From JBEKTY01 sp049515555 (GTDB lineage: Bacteria > Planctomycetota > Planctomycetia > Pirellulales > Thermoguttaceae): a stretch of DNA of 24,078 nucleotides. Shown here one piece after another: positions 1 through 6,859 of this stretch. The position numbers and the translations under genes are program-made. The stretch covers positions 1 through 24,078 of the forward strand of contig JBEKTY010000128.1 in the NCBI GenBank assembly GCA_049515555.1, written 5' to 3'. The notes beneath the pieces are model-generated. The model did no database searches. It had not been told where the DNA came from and saw only the letters and a list, made by a program, of their open reading frames with translations. How positions within the stretch are numbered: position 1 is the first letter of the stretch; the number at the start of each line of letters is the position of its first letter.

Positions 1-102
1 CGCATCGCCACGGCCCGCGAGTCGCACATCAAACGAACACGCAAAAAACTGCGGAAAATGGGCATCTACCTGAAAGATCTCATCCGCTGCAAATGGCCTT
101 GA
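1..102 (+). CDS. C-terminal end of an unidentified protein (partial, 33 residues visible)
   Basis: The first frame is open from the window edge to a TGA at 100-102. It encodes a strongly basic tail with the run SHIKRTRKKLRKMG followed by IYLKDLI. I do not recognise the family. The basic, helical composition would suit a nucleic-acid-binding protein, but that is only a composition argument. Base composition is less GC-rich than in the genes that follow. With 33 codons, chance openness cannot be excluded. Confidence 0.35.
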   Translation, partial: RIATARESHIKRTRKKLRKMGIYLKDLIRCKWP

Positions 103-124
103 ACTTGCGCAGTAATACTAGTCC

Positions 125-1528
125 CTAGTCCCTCTTCCCCGCGGCCGCGAGCATCAGGGCCACGAGGTACGGCACCGGCTCGCTGCCCAGGGCGTTGAGC
201 ACCGTGCCGCCGGCGGTGAAGACGTAGGTGACCCAGTCCGGCTGGCCGTACTTCTCGAGCGACGTGCCGCCCTCGCCGCCGCCGATATACACCTTGATGC
301 CGGCGTCCTTCATCCGCTTCAGTTGAGCCACGAACTCCTTCGTGCCCCGCTCGAAGCGGGGGTCCTCGAACATGCCGAACACGCCGTTGTGGAAGGCCAC
401 CGCCGGCGGCTGGTCGTTCTTATGGGCGGCGATGAAGCGGGTCACCGTGTCGGCGAACAGCTTGCTGCTGGCCGGGCCGATGTCGAATTGCTGATTGCCG
501 GGCCCGATCTGCGGCGCCACGCGGCCGTCCTGGAGCACGAAATCGACCGGCATGACGAACTCGATGCCCTTGGCACGCCCCTCGCGGATCATGGTCTTCG
601 CCTGCTCGATGCGGCCGCGGGCGATGTAATAGGGCTTGTCCGCATGGGCCGGATCCTCCGCCACGCCCAAGTTGAACTCCTCGCCCGCCAACTCGGCGGC
701 CCCCTTCTTCAGCGCCGCCGAGAGCGAGCCGGCGGTGATCACCAACCGGATCTTGCCGCGCTGGATCATGGCTTGCATGTCGTCCAGCTTGTCGGCCTTG
801 AGTCCGCTGAACACGACCAGCGAGGCCGCCAGGCAGTCGCGGAGCTGCACGTCGAACTGCTCGGCTTCGTACAGGCCCAGGGCCACGCGGTCCATGCCGG
901 CAGGCACGACCACGCTCGAGGCATCCAGGCTGCCCGCCGAAAACGCCTCGTGCACGTAGACCTTGGCGACCTTCGCGGCCAGCTCGTCGGCCAGCCGGGC
1001 CAGGCGGTCGGCCAGTTTCGGCAGATCGGCCGGCTTGGCCTTCCACAGCACCCGCTCGACGTCGTACTTCCGCGTATTTTCGAGCATGATCACGTCGCCG
1101 GGGGCCGCGCCGCGAACCGCCGCCGCGACCTCGTCCTTGACGGTCGTCGTGGCCGGGTCGAGCCAATCGGGAATGAAGGCGATCTGGCAGCCCAGGATTT
1201 CGGCCAGCCGGGCCCGCACCTTCGAGAGCGACTTGTCCGGCTCCCGGCCGATGTGTCCGAAAATGATCTGTTTCCAGCCCTGCTGCCGGCCGTAGTCGAG
1301 GGTGGCTTTCATGGACCGCAGGCGGATGTCGCCTTCGCCCACTTTGGCCCCCGGCTTGGCGTCTACGTCGCCACGGATCAGCACCGGGGTGCCGCGGGGC
1401 AAATCGGCCAACGAGCTCAGCCGCGGAATGCATTCGAGGTACTTCTCCACCGGAAGCTTCGGCGCGCCCGGGTCGTCGCCCAGGATCGCCCGACACCAGG
1501 TCACCATCCGCTGCGAACTAACCGCCAT
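125..1528 (-). CDS. Divergent phosphoglycerate kinase-like protein
   Basis: 467 residues against about 390-420 for ordinary phosphoglycerate kinase, which converts 1,3-bisphosphoglycerate and ADP to 3-phosphoglycerate and ATP in the cytoplasm. PGK landmarks occur in order: RGDVDAK at 52-58 (usual RVDFNVP), GHIGR at 91-95 (usual SHLGR), LENTRKY at 149-155, SGLKADK at 241-247 (usual GGAKVSDK), NGVFGMFE at 381-388 (usual NGPMGVFE), GGGEGG at 416-421 (usual GGGDT/S) and TAGGT at 438-442 (usual TGGGA). Several functional positions differ. The Asn of DFN is Asp, the GTAHRAHAS segment carrying a 3-phosphoglycerate arginine is SAGSLDASS at 197-205, and the nucleotide-loop Asp is Glu. The ATG at 1528 has AGGAGG about 7 bases upstream and overlaps the preceding gene by 11 bases. 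It may be a specialised or inactive PGK paralogue. Homology is clear; enzymatic activity is uncertain. Confidence 0.85.
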   Translation of the reverse strand: MAVSSQRMVTWCRAILGDDPGAPKLPVEKYLECIPRLSSLADLPRGTPVLIRGDVDAKPGAKVGEGDIRLRSMKATLDYGRQQGWKQIIFGHIGREPDKSLSKVRARLAEILGCQIAFIPDWLDPATTTVKDEVAAAVRGAAPGDVIMLENTRKYDVERVLWKAKPADLPKLADRLARLADELAAKVAKVYVHEAFSAGSLDASSVVVPAGMDRVALGLYEAEQFDVQLRDCLAASLVVFSGLKADKLDDMQAMIQRGKIRLVITAGSLSAALKKGAAELAGEEFNLGVAEDPAHADKPYYIARGRIEQAKTMIREGRAKGIEFVMPVDFVLQDGRVAPQIGPGNQQFDIGPASSKLFADTVTRFIAAHKNDQPPAVAFHNGVFGMFEDPRFERGTKEFVAQLKRMKDAGIKVYIGGGEGGTSLEKYGQPDWVTYVFTAGGTVLNALGSEPVPYLVALMLAAAGKRD

Positions 1529-1718
1529 GGAAATCCTCCTGTGCCTTCGGATACGCGGGCCGCTTCAGATCGTCCGACTGGCGGCGGAACCGCTCGGCCA
1601 AACGGGCGTAGGTCTTGCTTCGGGGCTTGCTCTGGACGACTTGGGCCAGGTGTGAATACTTTTCCGCCAGGGCGAGTTTGACTTCGGCCAGCTTGGCCCG
1701 ATCGTTCTTCAGCGTCAT
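1518..1718 (-). CDS. Small protein of unknown function, middle gene of PGK-like operon
   Basis: 66 residues, charged and predicted mostly helical from composition (many Lys, Arg, Ala, Glu; no membrane segment, no Cys). I do not recognise a family. The ATG at 1718 forms an ATGA overlap with the stop of the upstream 60-residue gene and sits behind the purine run GAGGAGGAGGAGG. Its TAG lies inside the start region of the PGK-like gene. The double overlap argues for a real, translationally coupled gene. Function unknown. Confidence 0.65.
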   Translation of the reverse strand: MTLKNDRAKLAEVKLALAEKYSHLAQVVQSKPRSKTYARLAERFRRQSDDLKRPAYPKAQEDFHGG

Positions 1719-1897
1719 TTAGCCTCCTCCTCCTCGATTACCTCGATTGTTACTTTCAGCCGCTTGGGGGCGCCCTTGACCGCCCATTTCTGCACGTAGA
1801 GGGTGCCGACGATCGGCGGCTGGCCCTCGGCGACTTCCGAATAGCGAAGGGTGTTCTTCGTCTCCTTCTCGATCTCGAAGACTCGTTCGATAACCAT
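1715..1897 (-). CDS. Small protein of unknown function, first gene of PGK-like operon
   Basis: 60 residues starting at the ATG at 1897, which has GGAGACGG a few bases upstream. The frame is open upstream to 1999, but the extra residues look like translated intergenic DNA, so the short form is preferred. The sequence alternates hydrophobic and charged residues (VIERVFEIEKETKNTLRY, then GTLYVQKW and KRLKVTIEVIEEEE), suggesting a small beta-rich domain with an acidic tail. No family or catalytic motif recognised. Its stop overlaps the next start (ATGA), so all three genes are probably one transcript. Confidence 0.7.
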   Translation of the reverse strand: MVIERVFEIEKETKNTLRYSEVAEGQPPIVGTLYVQKWAVKGAPKRLKVTIEVIEEEEAK

Positions 1898-1970
1898 GTT
1901 ACCGTCTCCGGGGGTCCCAGACGGCGGGCCGTCGGCCCGCAAATGTGGTCCAATCCGACTCAGACCTGGA

Positions 1971-1999
1971 ATCGTACCCGAAAAACGGGCGGCCCACAA
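1971..1999 (-). promoter_or_regulatory. Possible sigma-70-type promoter of the PGK-like operon
   Basis: On the minus strand TTGTGG (1999-1994) and TACGAT (1976-1971) are 17 bases apart. Half the -35 positions and four of six -10 positions match consensus. It lies about 75 bases upstream of the first gene. The match is modest in GC-rich DNA. Confidence 0.35.
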
Positions 2000-2089
2000 G
2001 GAGCCCGCCCGGCTGCAATCCTCCCACGACCTAGACTTTATTTGGCGAGCACGGCAGGCCAGCCCCCTAAGTTCTTAGGAGCCCAAGCC

Positions 2090-2491
2090 TTGAGCGCACA
2101 ACTCGTTTGGAAGCCGTTTTACAGCGTGGGCGAGGCCTCGTTGGACGCCCAACACCAGCAAATCATCGGCATCGTCAACGACCTCCTGACCGCCGTGGAG
2201 GGGGGCAGCCAACGGGCCGTCGTGGCCGCCGTGCTGGATCGCCTGCTGCGTTACACCATCACGCATTTCAAGCACGAAGAGCGGCTGATGCAGAAGCACG
2301 GCTTCCCGGCCTTCGGCCTGCACAAGGCCACGCACGACCGGATGCGGCAATGGACGACCGAACTGCGGAACAACGCCGACCAGGTCGTGGCCCCGGACTT
2401 GCTCCGCTTCGTGAAGGACTGGTGGGTGAACCACATCCAGGGCCAGGACAAGGACTACGTGCCCTATCTGAAAGTCCTGGTTCATTCTTGA
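2090..2491 (+). CDS. Bacteriohemerythrin
   Basis: 133-residue single-domain hemerythrin, a four-helix-bundle cytoplasmic protein that binds O2 (or senses O2/NO) through a non-haem di-iron centre. The full ligand set is visible: His22 (DAQHQQ), His59 and Glu63 (HFKHEE), His78 and His82 (HKATH), His115 and Asp120 (HIQGQD). The length matches stand-alone bacterial hemerythrins. The start is taken as TTG 2090 because AGGAG lies at 2077-2081, eight bases upstream; the frame stays open to 1943 but the added residues have no domain character. It diverges from the PGK-like operon and precedes enolase by 337 bases. No partner domain is fused, so storage, delivery or sensing cannot be told apart. Confidence 0.9.
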   Translation: MSAQLVWKPFYSVGEASLDAQHQQIIGIVNDLLTAVEGGSQRAVVAAVLDRLLRYTITHFKHEERLMQKHGFPAFGLHKATHDRMRQWTTELRNNADQVVAPDLLRFVKDWWVNHIQGQDKDYVPYLKVLVHS

Positions 2492-2528
2492 CGGCCTGGT
2501 AAGAATCGCAAACGCCCAAGCCCGGTCG

Positions 2529-2551
2529 CACTGCTGGACAAGCCAGCAGTG
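2529..2551. repeat. Perfect inverted repeat, 9-bp stem
   Basis: CACTGCTGG and CCAGCAGTG are separated by ACAAG. It lies 38 bases after the hemerythrin stop and could act as a transcript-end hairpin, but there is no T tract. It resembles short palindromes scattered through planctomycete genomes (recollection, not a search). Confidence 0.6.
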
Positions 2552-2573
2552 GCACCCACGGCCTGCATTTCAA

Positions 2574-2626
2574 TGTAGTCCGCACACGCCGTGTGCGGAA
2601 ATCGGGCACACGGCGTGTGCCGGCTA
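2574..2626. repeat. REPIN-like inverted palindrome doublet, family A, degenerate copy
   Basis: Two palindromic units with cores GCACACGCCGTGTGC and GCACACGGCGTGTGC face each other. Each is flanked on its outer side by TGTAG / CTACA. It belongs to the same family as the doublet at 14348-14424 (core GGCACACTCCGTGTGCC, flank GTAGC). The arms here differ at a few positions. Confidence 0.7.
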
Positions 2627-2688
2627 CAATAAGTACCTTCTTCGGCCGATACTTACCTGCGCCCCTGCTCGCCTGCTCGCCCAGCCCC

Positions 2689-2717
2689 TTGCAGCCCTGC
2701 CGCACAGCCGGTACGAT
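2689..2717 (+). promoter_or_regulatory. Possible sigma-70-type promoter of enolase
   Basis: TTGCAG (2689-2694) and TACGAT (2712-2717) are separated by exactly 17 bases. Use of this site would give a leader of about 105 bases containing the hairpin at 2752-2797. The same TTG-N17-TACGAT pattern occurs upstream of the PGK-like operon. The -35 match is only 3 of 6. Confidence 0.35.
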
Positions 2718-2751
2718 TGGTCGCTTAAGTGGTGATCCGCTGGAAAAACCC

Positions 2752-2797
2752 GGGGATCGTCCCTGTTTTCGCGCAGCGAACGGTGGGAACGGTCCCC
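2752..2797. repeat. Long imperfect hairpin (GGGGA..GTCCC family) in the enolase leader
   Basis: GGGGATCGTCCC at the left pairs with GGGAACGGTCCCC at the right, with TTCGC/GCGAA pairing inside. It ends 31 bases before the enolase start. A related element with GGGGACAGTCCC ends lies at 17599-17642. It could fold in the leader RNA, or be only a dispersed repeat. Confidence 0.55.
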
Positions 2798-2828
2798 TTT
2801 CGATTCTTGCACGAGGGAGACTTTAGCG

Positions 2829-4094
2829 ATGGCGGCAAAGATTAGTGCGGTTCGGGCCCTGGAGATTCTCGATTCGCGCGGCAACCCCACGGTGCGGGTG
2901 CACGTCGGGCTGGACAACGGCCTGACGGCCTCGGCCTCGGTGCCCTCGGGGGCCTCGACCGGCGAGAACGAGGCCCTGGAACTCCGCGACGGCGACAAGA
3001 AACGCTACGGCGGCAAGGGCGTGCTGAAGGCCGTGGCCAACGTCAATCAGACCATCGCCCCCAAACTGCTGGGCCTGAACCCGGCCCGGCAGGCCGAGAT
3101 CGACCGCCTGATGATCGACCTGGACGGCACGCCCACCAAGAGCAAGTTGGGCGCCAACGCCATCCTGGGCGTGTCGATGGCCGTGGCCCGGGCCGCTGCG
3201 CTGGCCGCCGACCTGCCGCTGTACGCTTACCTGGGCGGCACGGGGGCCGTCCGGCTGCCCGTCCCCATGATGAACATCCTCAACGGCGGCAAGCACGCCG
3301 ACAACAGCGTGGACTTCCAGGAGTTCATGGTCATGCCCGTCGGCGCCCGGTGCTTTGCCGAGGCCCTCCGCTACGGGGCCGAGACCTTCCACGCCCTCAA
3401 GAAGATCCTGCACGACCGCAAGTACGCCACCAGCGTGGGCGACGAGGGCGGCTTCGCCCCCAACCTCAAGAGCAATGAAGAGGCTTGCGAGGTGATTATC
3501 GAGGCCATCAAGGCCGCCGGCTACACACCCGGCAAGGACATCGCCCTGGCCTTGGACCCCGCCGCCAGCTCGTTCTACGAGCAAGACGCCTACGACCTGG
3601 CCAAGTCGGGCCAGGGCCGCAAAACCAGCGCCCAGATGACCGAGCTCTACCAGTCGTGGGTCAAGCGCTACCACATCATCTCGATCGAGGACGGCCTGGC
3701 CGAGAACGACTGGGAAGGCTTCCGGGCCCACACCGAGGCGCTGGGCGACCAGATCCAGATCGTCGGCGACGACCTGTACGTGACCAACACCCGCTTCGTC
3801 GCCCGCGGGATCAAGGAACGGGCGACCAACGCCGTGCTCATCAAGCTCAACCAGATCGGCTCGGTCACCGAGACGGTCGAGACCATCCAGATGTGCCAGA
3901 AGGCCGGCTGGGGCTACGTCTGCTCGCACCGCTCCGGCGAGACCGAAGACGCCTTCCTGGCCGATTTCGCCGTGGCCATGGGCGGCGGGCAGATCAAGAC
4001 CGGCTCCGCCTGCCGCAGCGAACGCATCGCCAAGTACAACCGCCTGCTGGAAATCGAGGCCGAGCTGGGCCCCGACGCCGTCTTCGGGCGGTAA
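2829..4094 (+). CDS. eno: Enolase (phosphopyruvate hydratase)
   Basis: 421 residues, normal family length. It dehydrates 2-phosphoglycerate to phosphoenolpyruvate in glycolysis; cytoplasmic, usually dimeric or octameric, Mg-dependent. Catalytic residues are in place: Glu206 in GDEGGFAPN, Lys339 in LIKLNQIG, His156 in GGKHADN, the Mg ligands Asp243, Glu287 and Asp314, the SHRSGETED loop at 366-374, and Lys390 in QIKTGSACRSER. The ATG at 2829 has GAGGGAGA at 2813-2820. It is downstream of hemerythrin on the same strand but separated by 337 bases, so it probably has its own promoter. Only a divergent PGK-like gene accompanies it here; no other classical glycolytic gene is present. Confidence 0.98.
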   Translation: MAAKISAVRALEILDSRGNPTVRVHVGLDNGLTASASVPSGASTGENEALELRDGDKKRYGGKGVLKAVANVNQTIAPKLLGLNPARQAEIDRLMIDLDGTPTKSKLGANAILGVSMAVARAAALAADLPLYAYLGGTGAVRLPVPMMNILNGGKHADNSVDFQEFMVMPVGARCFAEALRYGAETFHALKKILHDRKYATSVGDEGGFAPNLKSNEEACEVIIEAIKAAGYTPGKDIALALDPAASSFYEQDAYDLAKSGQGRKTSAQMTELYQSWVKRYHIISIEDGLAENDWEGFRAHTEALGDQIQIVGDDLYVTNTRFVARGIKERATNAVLIKLNQIGSVTETVETIQMCQKAGWGYVCSHRSGETEDAFLADFAVAMGGGQIKTGSACRSERIAKYNRLLEIEAELGPDAVFGR

Positions 4095-4124
4095 TGCAGC
4101 GATCCGATCAGATTGGGGTTTAAC

Positions 4125-4150
4125 CGTCGGGGTGGCCGACGCCGTATTTT
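4125..4150 (+). terminator. Possible weak terminator after enolase
   Basis: CGTCGG and CCGACG form a 6-bp stem with a 5-base loop (4125-4141), followed by CCG and TATTTT. It is 30 bases after the enolase stop. The stem is short and the T tract imperfect. Confidence 0.35.
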
Positions 4151-4238
4151 CAAACGCCAGCCGGGCTTGAGTTACGCTTGATTCTACGAGGGTGTGGTGG
4201 CTGGAGACACTGGCAAGGCGCCCGGCCTCTAGCGGACC

Positions 4239-4703
4239 TCATTCGGCGTCCGTTGTTTCCTCTATTTCGTAATACGGTTGGCCGTCTTCACGCGTTCCGG
4301 AGGAACGCGGTAGTACTCGCAACACCACATGGCGTTTCGAGAAGATATCCTCCGCAGCGTACTTGCTGCATGTCTGATCGCACCCCACATGATAGAGCAG
4401 CCTGAAAGTGTCGAGAAAAAAGCCCTTGTACCGTCCATTCAAGAGCATGTCGCATTGCCAACGGGTCAGAAGGCCGTTCTTTACAAGTTGATCGCAGAAG
4501 GCGTGCAACTCGGCGAGCCCATTCTCGTGCGGCGCTCGCGCTTCGAACCGAAAGGCATTGAAGGCATCACGCAACTCAGCGGCGTTGCGCAACCCACTCT
4601 TAACGGCAAGAGCGACTAATTTGTCGGTCTCCGAAGACCAGGAACTACACCCGCTGCCCATTCGTCCCGGGGAACGCCGGCGCAACCAGGAGAACAAGGA
4701 CAT
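4239..4703 (-). CDS. Small kinase-N-lobe-like protein without kinase catalytic residues
   Basis: 154 residues from the ATG at 4703; an upstream GTG at 4739 is possible but has no ribosome-binding site. Residues 25-90 are helical with the segment LTRWQCDMLLNGRYKGFFL (79-97), which matches from memory the linker leading into the kinase domain of many planctomycete Ser/Thr kinases. It is followed by FRLLYHVGCDQTCSKYAAED (100-119) and VVLRVLP (126-132), corresponding to kinase strands beta1-beta3. The glycine loop is not GxGxxG and the beta3 VAIK lysine is Arg129. The protein ends about 22 residues later, so there is no HRD, DFG or C-lobe. No enzymatic activity is expected. It could be a regulatory decoy or a remnant. 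Base composition is visibly less GC-rich than in neighbours, hinting at a different history. Confidence 0.7.
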   Translation of the reverse strand: MSLFSWLRRRSPGRMGSGCSSWSSETDKLVALAVKSGLRNAAELRDAFNAFRFEARAPHENGLAELHAFCDQLVKNGLLTRWQCDMLLNGRYKGFFLDTFRLLYHVGCDQTCSKYAAEDIFSKRHVVLRVLPRSSGTREDGQPYYEIEETTDAE

Positions 4704-5260
4704 AGGCGTACCTGCATGCCAAGGGACTCGCCGTCGCACGAAACGGCAACCAGGAGTTGCACCCGGACGAGTCGGACAATTCTGCTAACTGCCTGCCACT
4801 CCATCTTACGTCGTCTGGCGGGAGGATGGCAACCGGGGCTAGGATCACGTCATTCCGCCAATCCCCGCGGCCCTCCGGGATGATCGCGCGCGGCAAGTGG
4901 AATCGCAGGGACAACCGGGGAACCTGAAGGGTTCCAAGCCATTAGCCCCGGGTCGTGCTTCACGACCCGGGGTACACGGTCCCCAAACCGACGACCCCGG
5001 GAGGGGTCGCAGCCGGGCATTGCTTCGACCCCGGCCGGGGTCGGTTGCGCGTGGGATGCCTGACCACCGGCGGTGTCGTCGCTGGCGCTCCTCAACCGCC
5101 GGCTAATCGCTGGCATCCCTCCGGGATGACCGCCAGCGGCGTCTAGCTATCGGCCACGGGCCTTCTTACAATAGCGACGATCGGTGCAAGCGCCGGGCTG
5201 AGTGGCCGCGTCGAGCGACCCGTAGACTGAATCCAAGACCTCTCACTGGAGCAAGGACCA
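4704..5260. other. Non-coding region with a palindrome cluster
   Basis: 557 bases without a credible gene. The first half has no clear structure apart from a CCCTCCGGG motif near 4871. The second half (4946-5138) is dense with hairpins. A TACAAT hexamer at 5167-5172 could be a -10 element for the alpha-galactosidase gene, but no good -35 accompanies it. Confidence 0.6.
4946..5138. repeat. Cluster of strong hairpins/palindromes
   Basis: Four near-perfect elements lie in 193 bases. A 12-bp stem with a 3-base loop is at 4946-4972 (CCCCGGGTCGTG / CACGACCCGGGG). A 7-bp stem is at 4992-5009 (CGACCCC / GGGGTCG). A perfect 18-bp palindrome is at 5026-5043 (CGACCCCGG / CCGGGGTCG). A composite hairpin is at 5108-5138 (CGCTGG, CATCCC, GGGATG, CCAGCG). 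CCGGCGGT and ACCGCCGG form a further inverted pair near 5067-5102. Confidence 0.75.
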
Positions 5261-6847
5261 ATGACGATGATTAGCAAGCTAATCGCTGGTTGGGCCCGGT
5301 TGGGCAAAGGCCGGGCCGGGGCCGCCTTGGCATGTATCGCGGTTTGGGGGGCTGGGGCCTGTCTGGCCGCCGACAGGGATGAATTGATCCTCACGCCCCC
5401 TTCGCCGGCCGAGCCGCGGCTCCATGGCCCGAGTCTGTTCGGGGTGCGGCCCGGCTCGCCCGTGCTGTACACGATTCCGGCCACCGGCCAGCGGCCGATC
5501 GTGTTTAGCGCCGAGGGGCTGCCGCCAGGCGTGGCGGTGGATTCTGAAACGGGCCGCATCACCGGCGCCATCCAGGAGCGCGGCGAGCATGCGGTGCTTC
5601 TGGGGGCCCGCAACGGCCGCGGCTCGGCCGTGAAGAAGTTCCGCATCTCGGTCGGCGATCGCACCTGCCTTACCCCGCCCCTGGGCTGGAACAGTTGGAA
5701 CTGCTGGGCGGAGGCCGTGGACCAGGACAAGGTGCTGCGATCGGCCCGGGCCATGGTGAAATCGGGGCTGGTGGATCACGGCTGGACCTACATCAACATC
5801 GACGATACCTGGCAGGGCCTGCGGGGCGGCAAGTTCAACGCCATCCAGGGCAACGAGAAGTTCCCGGACATGAAGGCCCTGTGCGACTCGGTCCACGCGA
5901 TGGGTCTCAAGCCCGGAATCTACTCGACGCCCTGGGTCACTTCATACGCCAAGTTCTGCGGCGGCTCCAGCGACGATCCGTCCGGCGCGTGGTCCAAGGC
6001 GCTGGCCACCGATAAATGCTGGCGGCATGGCAAGTACCCCTTTGCCGAGAGCGACGCCCGGCAGTGGGCCGACTGGGGCTTCGATTACCTGAAGTACGAT
6101 TGGAACCCCAACGACCTGGAGCACGTCGACGAGATGAGCAAGGCCCTACGGAGCTGCCGGCGTGACATCGTCTACAGCCTGTCGAACTCGGCCCCCTTCC
6201 CCCGCGCGGCCGATTGGGCCCGGCTGGCCAACTGCTGGCGGACCACGGGCGACATCTGGGACTATTGGGATCATAGCGACCAGCCGTGGCGGTACGGCGT
6301 ATCGGAAATCGGCTTCTCGCAGCAGCGCTGGGTGCCATACGCGGGGCCGGGCCATTGGAACGACCCGGACATGCTCGTGCTGGGCTACGTAGGCTGGGGA
6401 CCGAGCCTGCACCAGACGAAACTCACCCCCGACGAGCAGTACACGCACTTCAGTATGTGGTGCCTGCTGTCGGCCCCCCTCTTGATCGGCTGCGACATGG
6501 AGCGGCTAGATCCGCTGACGCTCAACATCCTCGCCAACGACGAGGTGTTGGCCCTGGACCAGGACGCCCTGGGAAAGCAGGCTTCGCCTGTCGCCACCCT
6601 GGGCGCCGTCGACGTCTACTTGAAGGAGCTGGAAGACGGCTCCCGGGCGGTCGGGTTCTTCAATCGCGGACGCCAGGCCGAGAGCATCGCGTTCAACAAG
6701 CTCGCAAGCATCGGCATCGCCGGGAAGCAGCACGTGCGCGACCTGTGGCGGCAGAAGGACCTGAGCGACGTTCAGGACACCGTCAAGCTGACGATTCGCG
6801 CACACGGCGTCGTGCTGTTGAAGTTCGCTCCGGCCAAGGGCGGATAG
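5261..6847 (+). CDS. Secreted GH27 alpha-galactosidase with N-terminal Ig-like domain
   Basis: 528 residues. An N-terminal signal peptide (hydrophobic 20-37, likely cleavage after the ALACIAVWGAGACLAA stretch) targets it out of the cytoplasm. Residues about 60-133 resemble a putative Ig-like (He_PIG) domain, with GLPPGVAVDSETGRITG as signature. The GH27 barrel starts at PPLGWNSWN (139-147). The catalytic nucleophile is Asp280 in YLKYDWN and the acid/base is Asp331 in RTTGDIWDYW. DDTW (181-184) and GHWNDPDML (364-372) are also typical. GH27 enzymes remove terminal alpha-galactose (some alpha-N-acetylgalactosamine) with retention. A beta-sandwich tail occupies about 440-525. The ATG at 5261 follows GGAGCAAGGA. 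It shares a transcript with the downstream lipoprotein gene (12-base gap). Role: polysaccharide or glycoside degradation. Confidence 0.93.
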   Translation: MTMISKLIAGWARLGKGRAGAALACIAVWGAGACLAADRDELILTPPSPAEPRLHGPSLFGVRPGSPVLYTIPATGQRPIVFSAEGLPPGVAVDSETGRITGAIQERGEHAVLLGARNGRGSAVKKFRISVGDRTCLTPPLGWNSWNCWAEAVDQDKVLRSARAMVKSGLVDHGWTYINIDDTWQGLRGGKFNAIQGNEKFPDMKALCDSVHAMGLKPGIYSTPWVTSYAKFCGGSSDDPSGAWSKALATDKCWRHGKYPFAESDARQWADWGFDYLKYDWNPNDLEHVDEMSKALRSCRRDIVYSLSNSAPFPRAADWARLANCWRTTGDIWDYWDHSDQPWRYGVSEIGFSQQRWVPYAGPGHWNDPDMLVLGYVGWGPSLHQTKLTPDEQYTHFSMWCLLSAPLLIGCDMERLDPLTLNILANDEVLALDQDALGKQASPVATLGAVDVYLKELEDGSRAVGFFNRGRQAESIAFNKLASIGIAGKQHVRDLWRQKDLSDVQDTVKLTIRAHGVVLLKFAPAKGG

Positions 6848-6859
6848 GGAGGGTTCTCT

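Larger units (their letters stand above)
2492..2828 (+). other. Intergenic region between hemerythrin and enolase, rich in palindromes
   Basis: This 337-base gap has no convincing gene. It holds a perfect 9-bp stem hairpin (2529-2551), a REPIN-like doublet (2574-2626), a possible promoter (2689-2717) and a long imperfect hairpin (2752-2797) in the presumed enolase leader. Confidence 0.7.

Noticed and set aside
323..1681. A 452-residue open frame opposite the PGK-like gene
   Set aside because: Composition is His/Arg/Gly-rich as expected of a GC-rich antisense frame. The minus-strand gene has recognisable PGK motifs and a proper ribosome-binding site.
2823..3929. A 368-residue minus-strand frame opposite enolase
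   Set aside because: Shadow of eno; no motif of its own.
4946..5138. CRISPR or rRNA/tRNA gene
   Set aside because: No regular repeat-spacer layout and no cloverleaf with TTCGA arm; the structures are independent hairpins.
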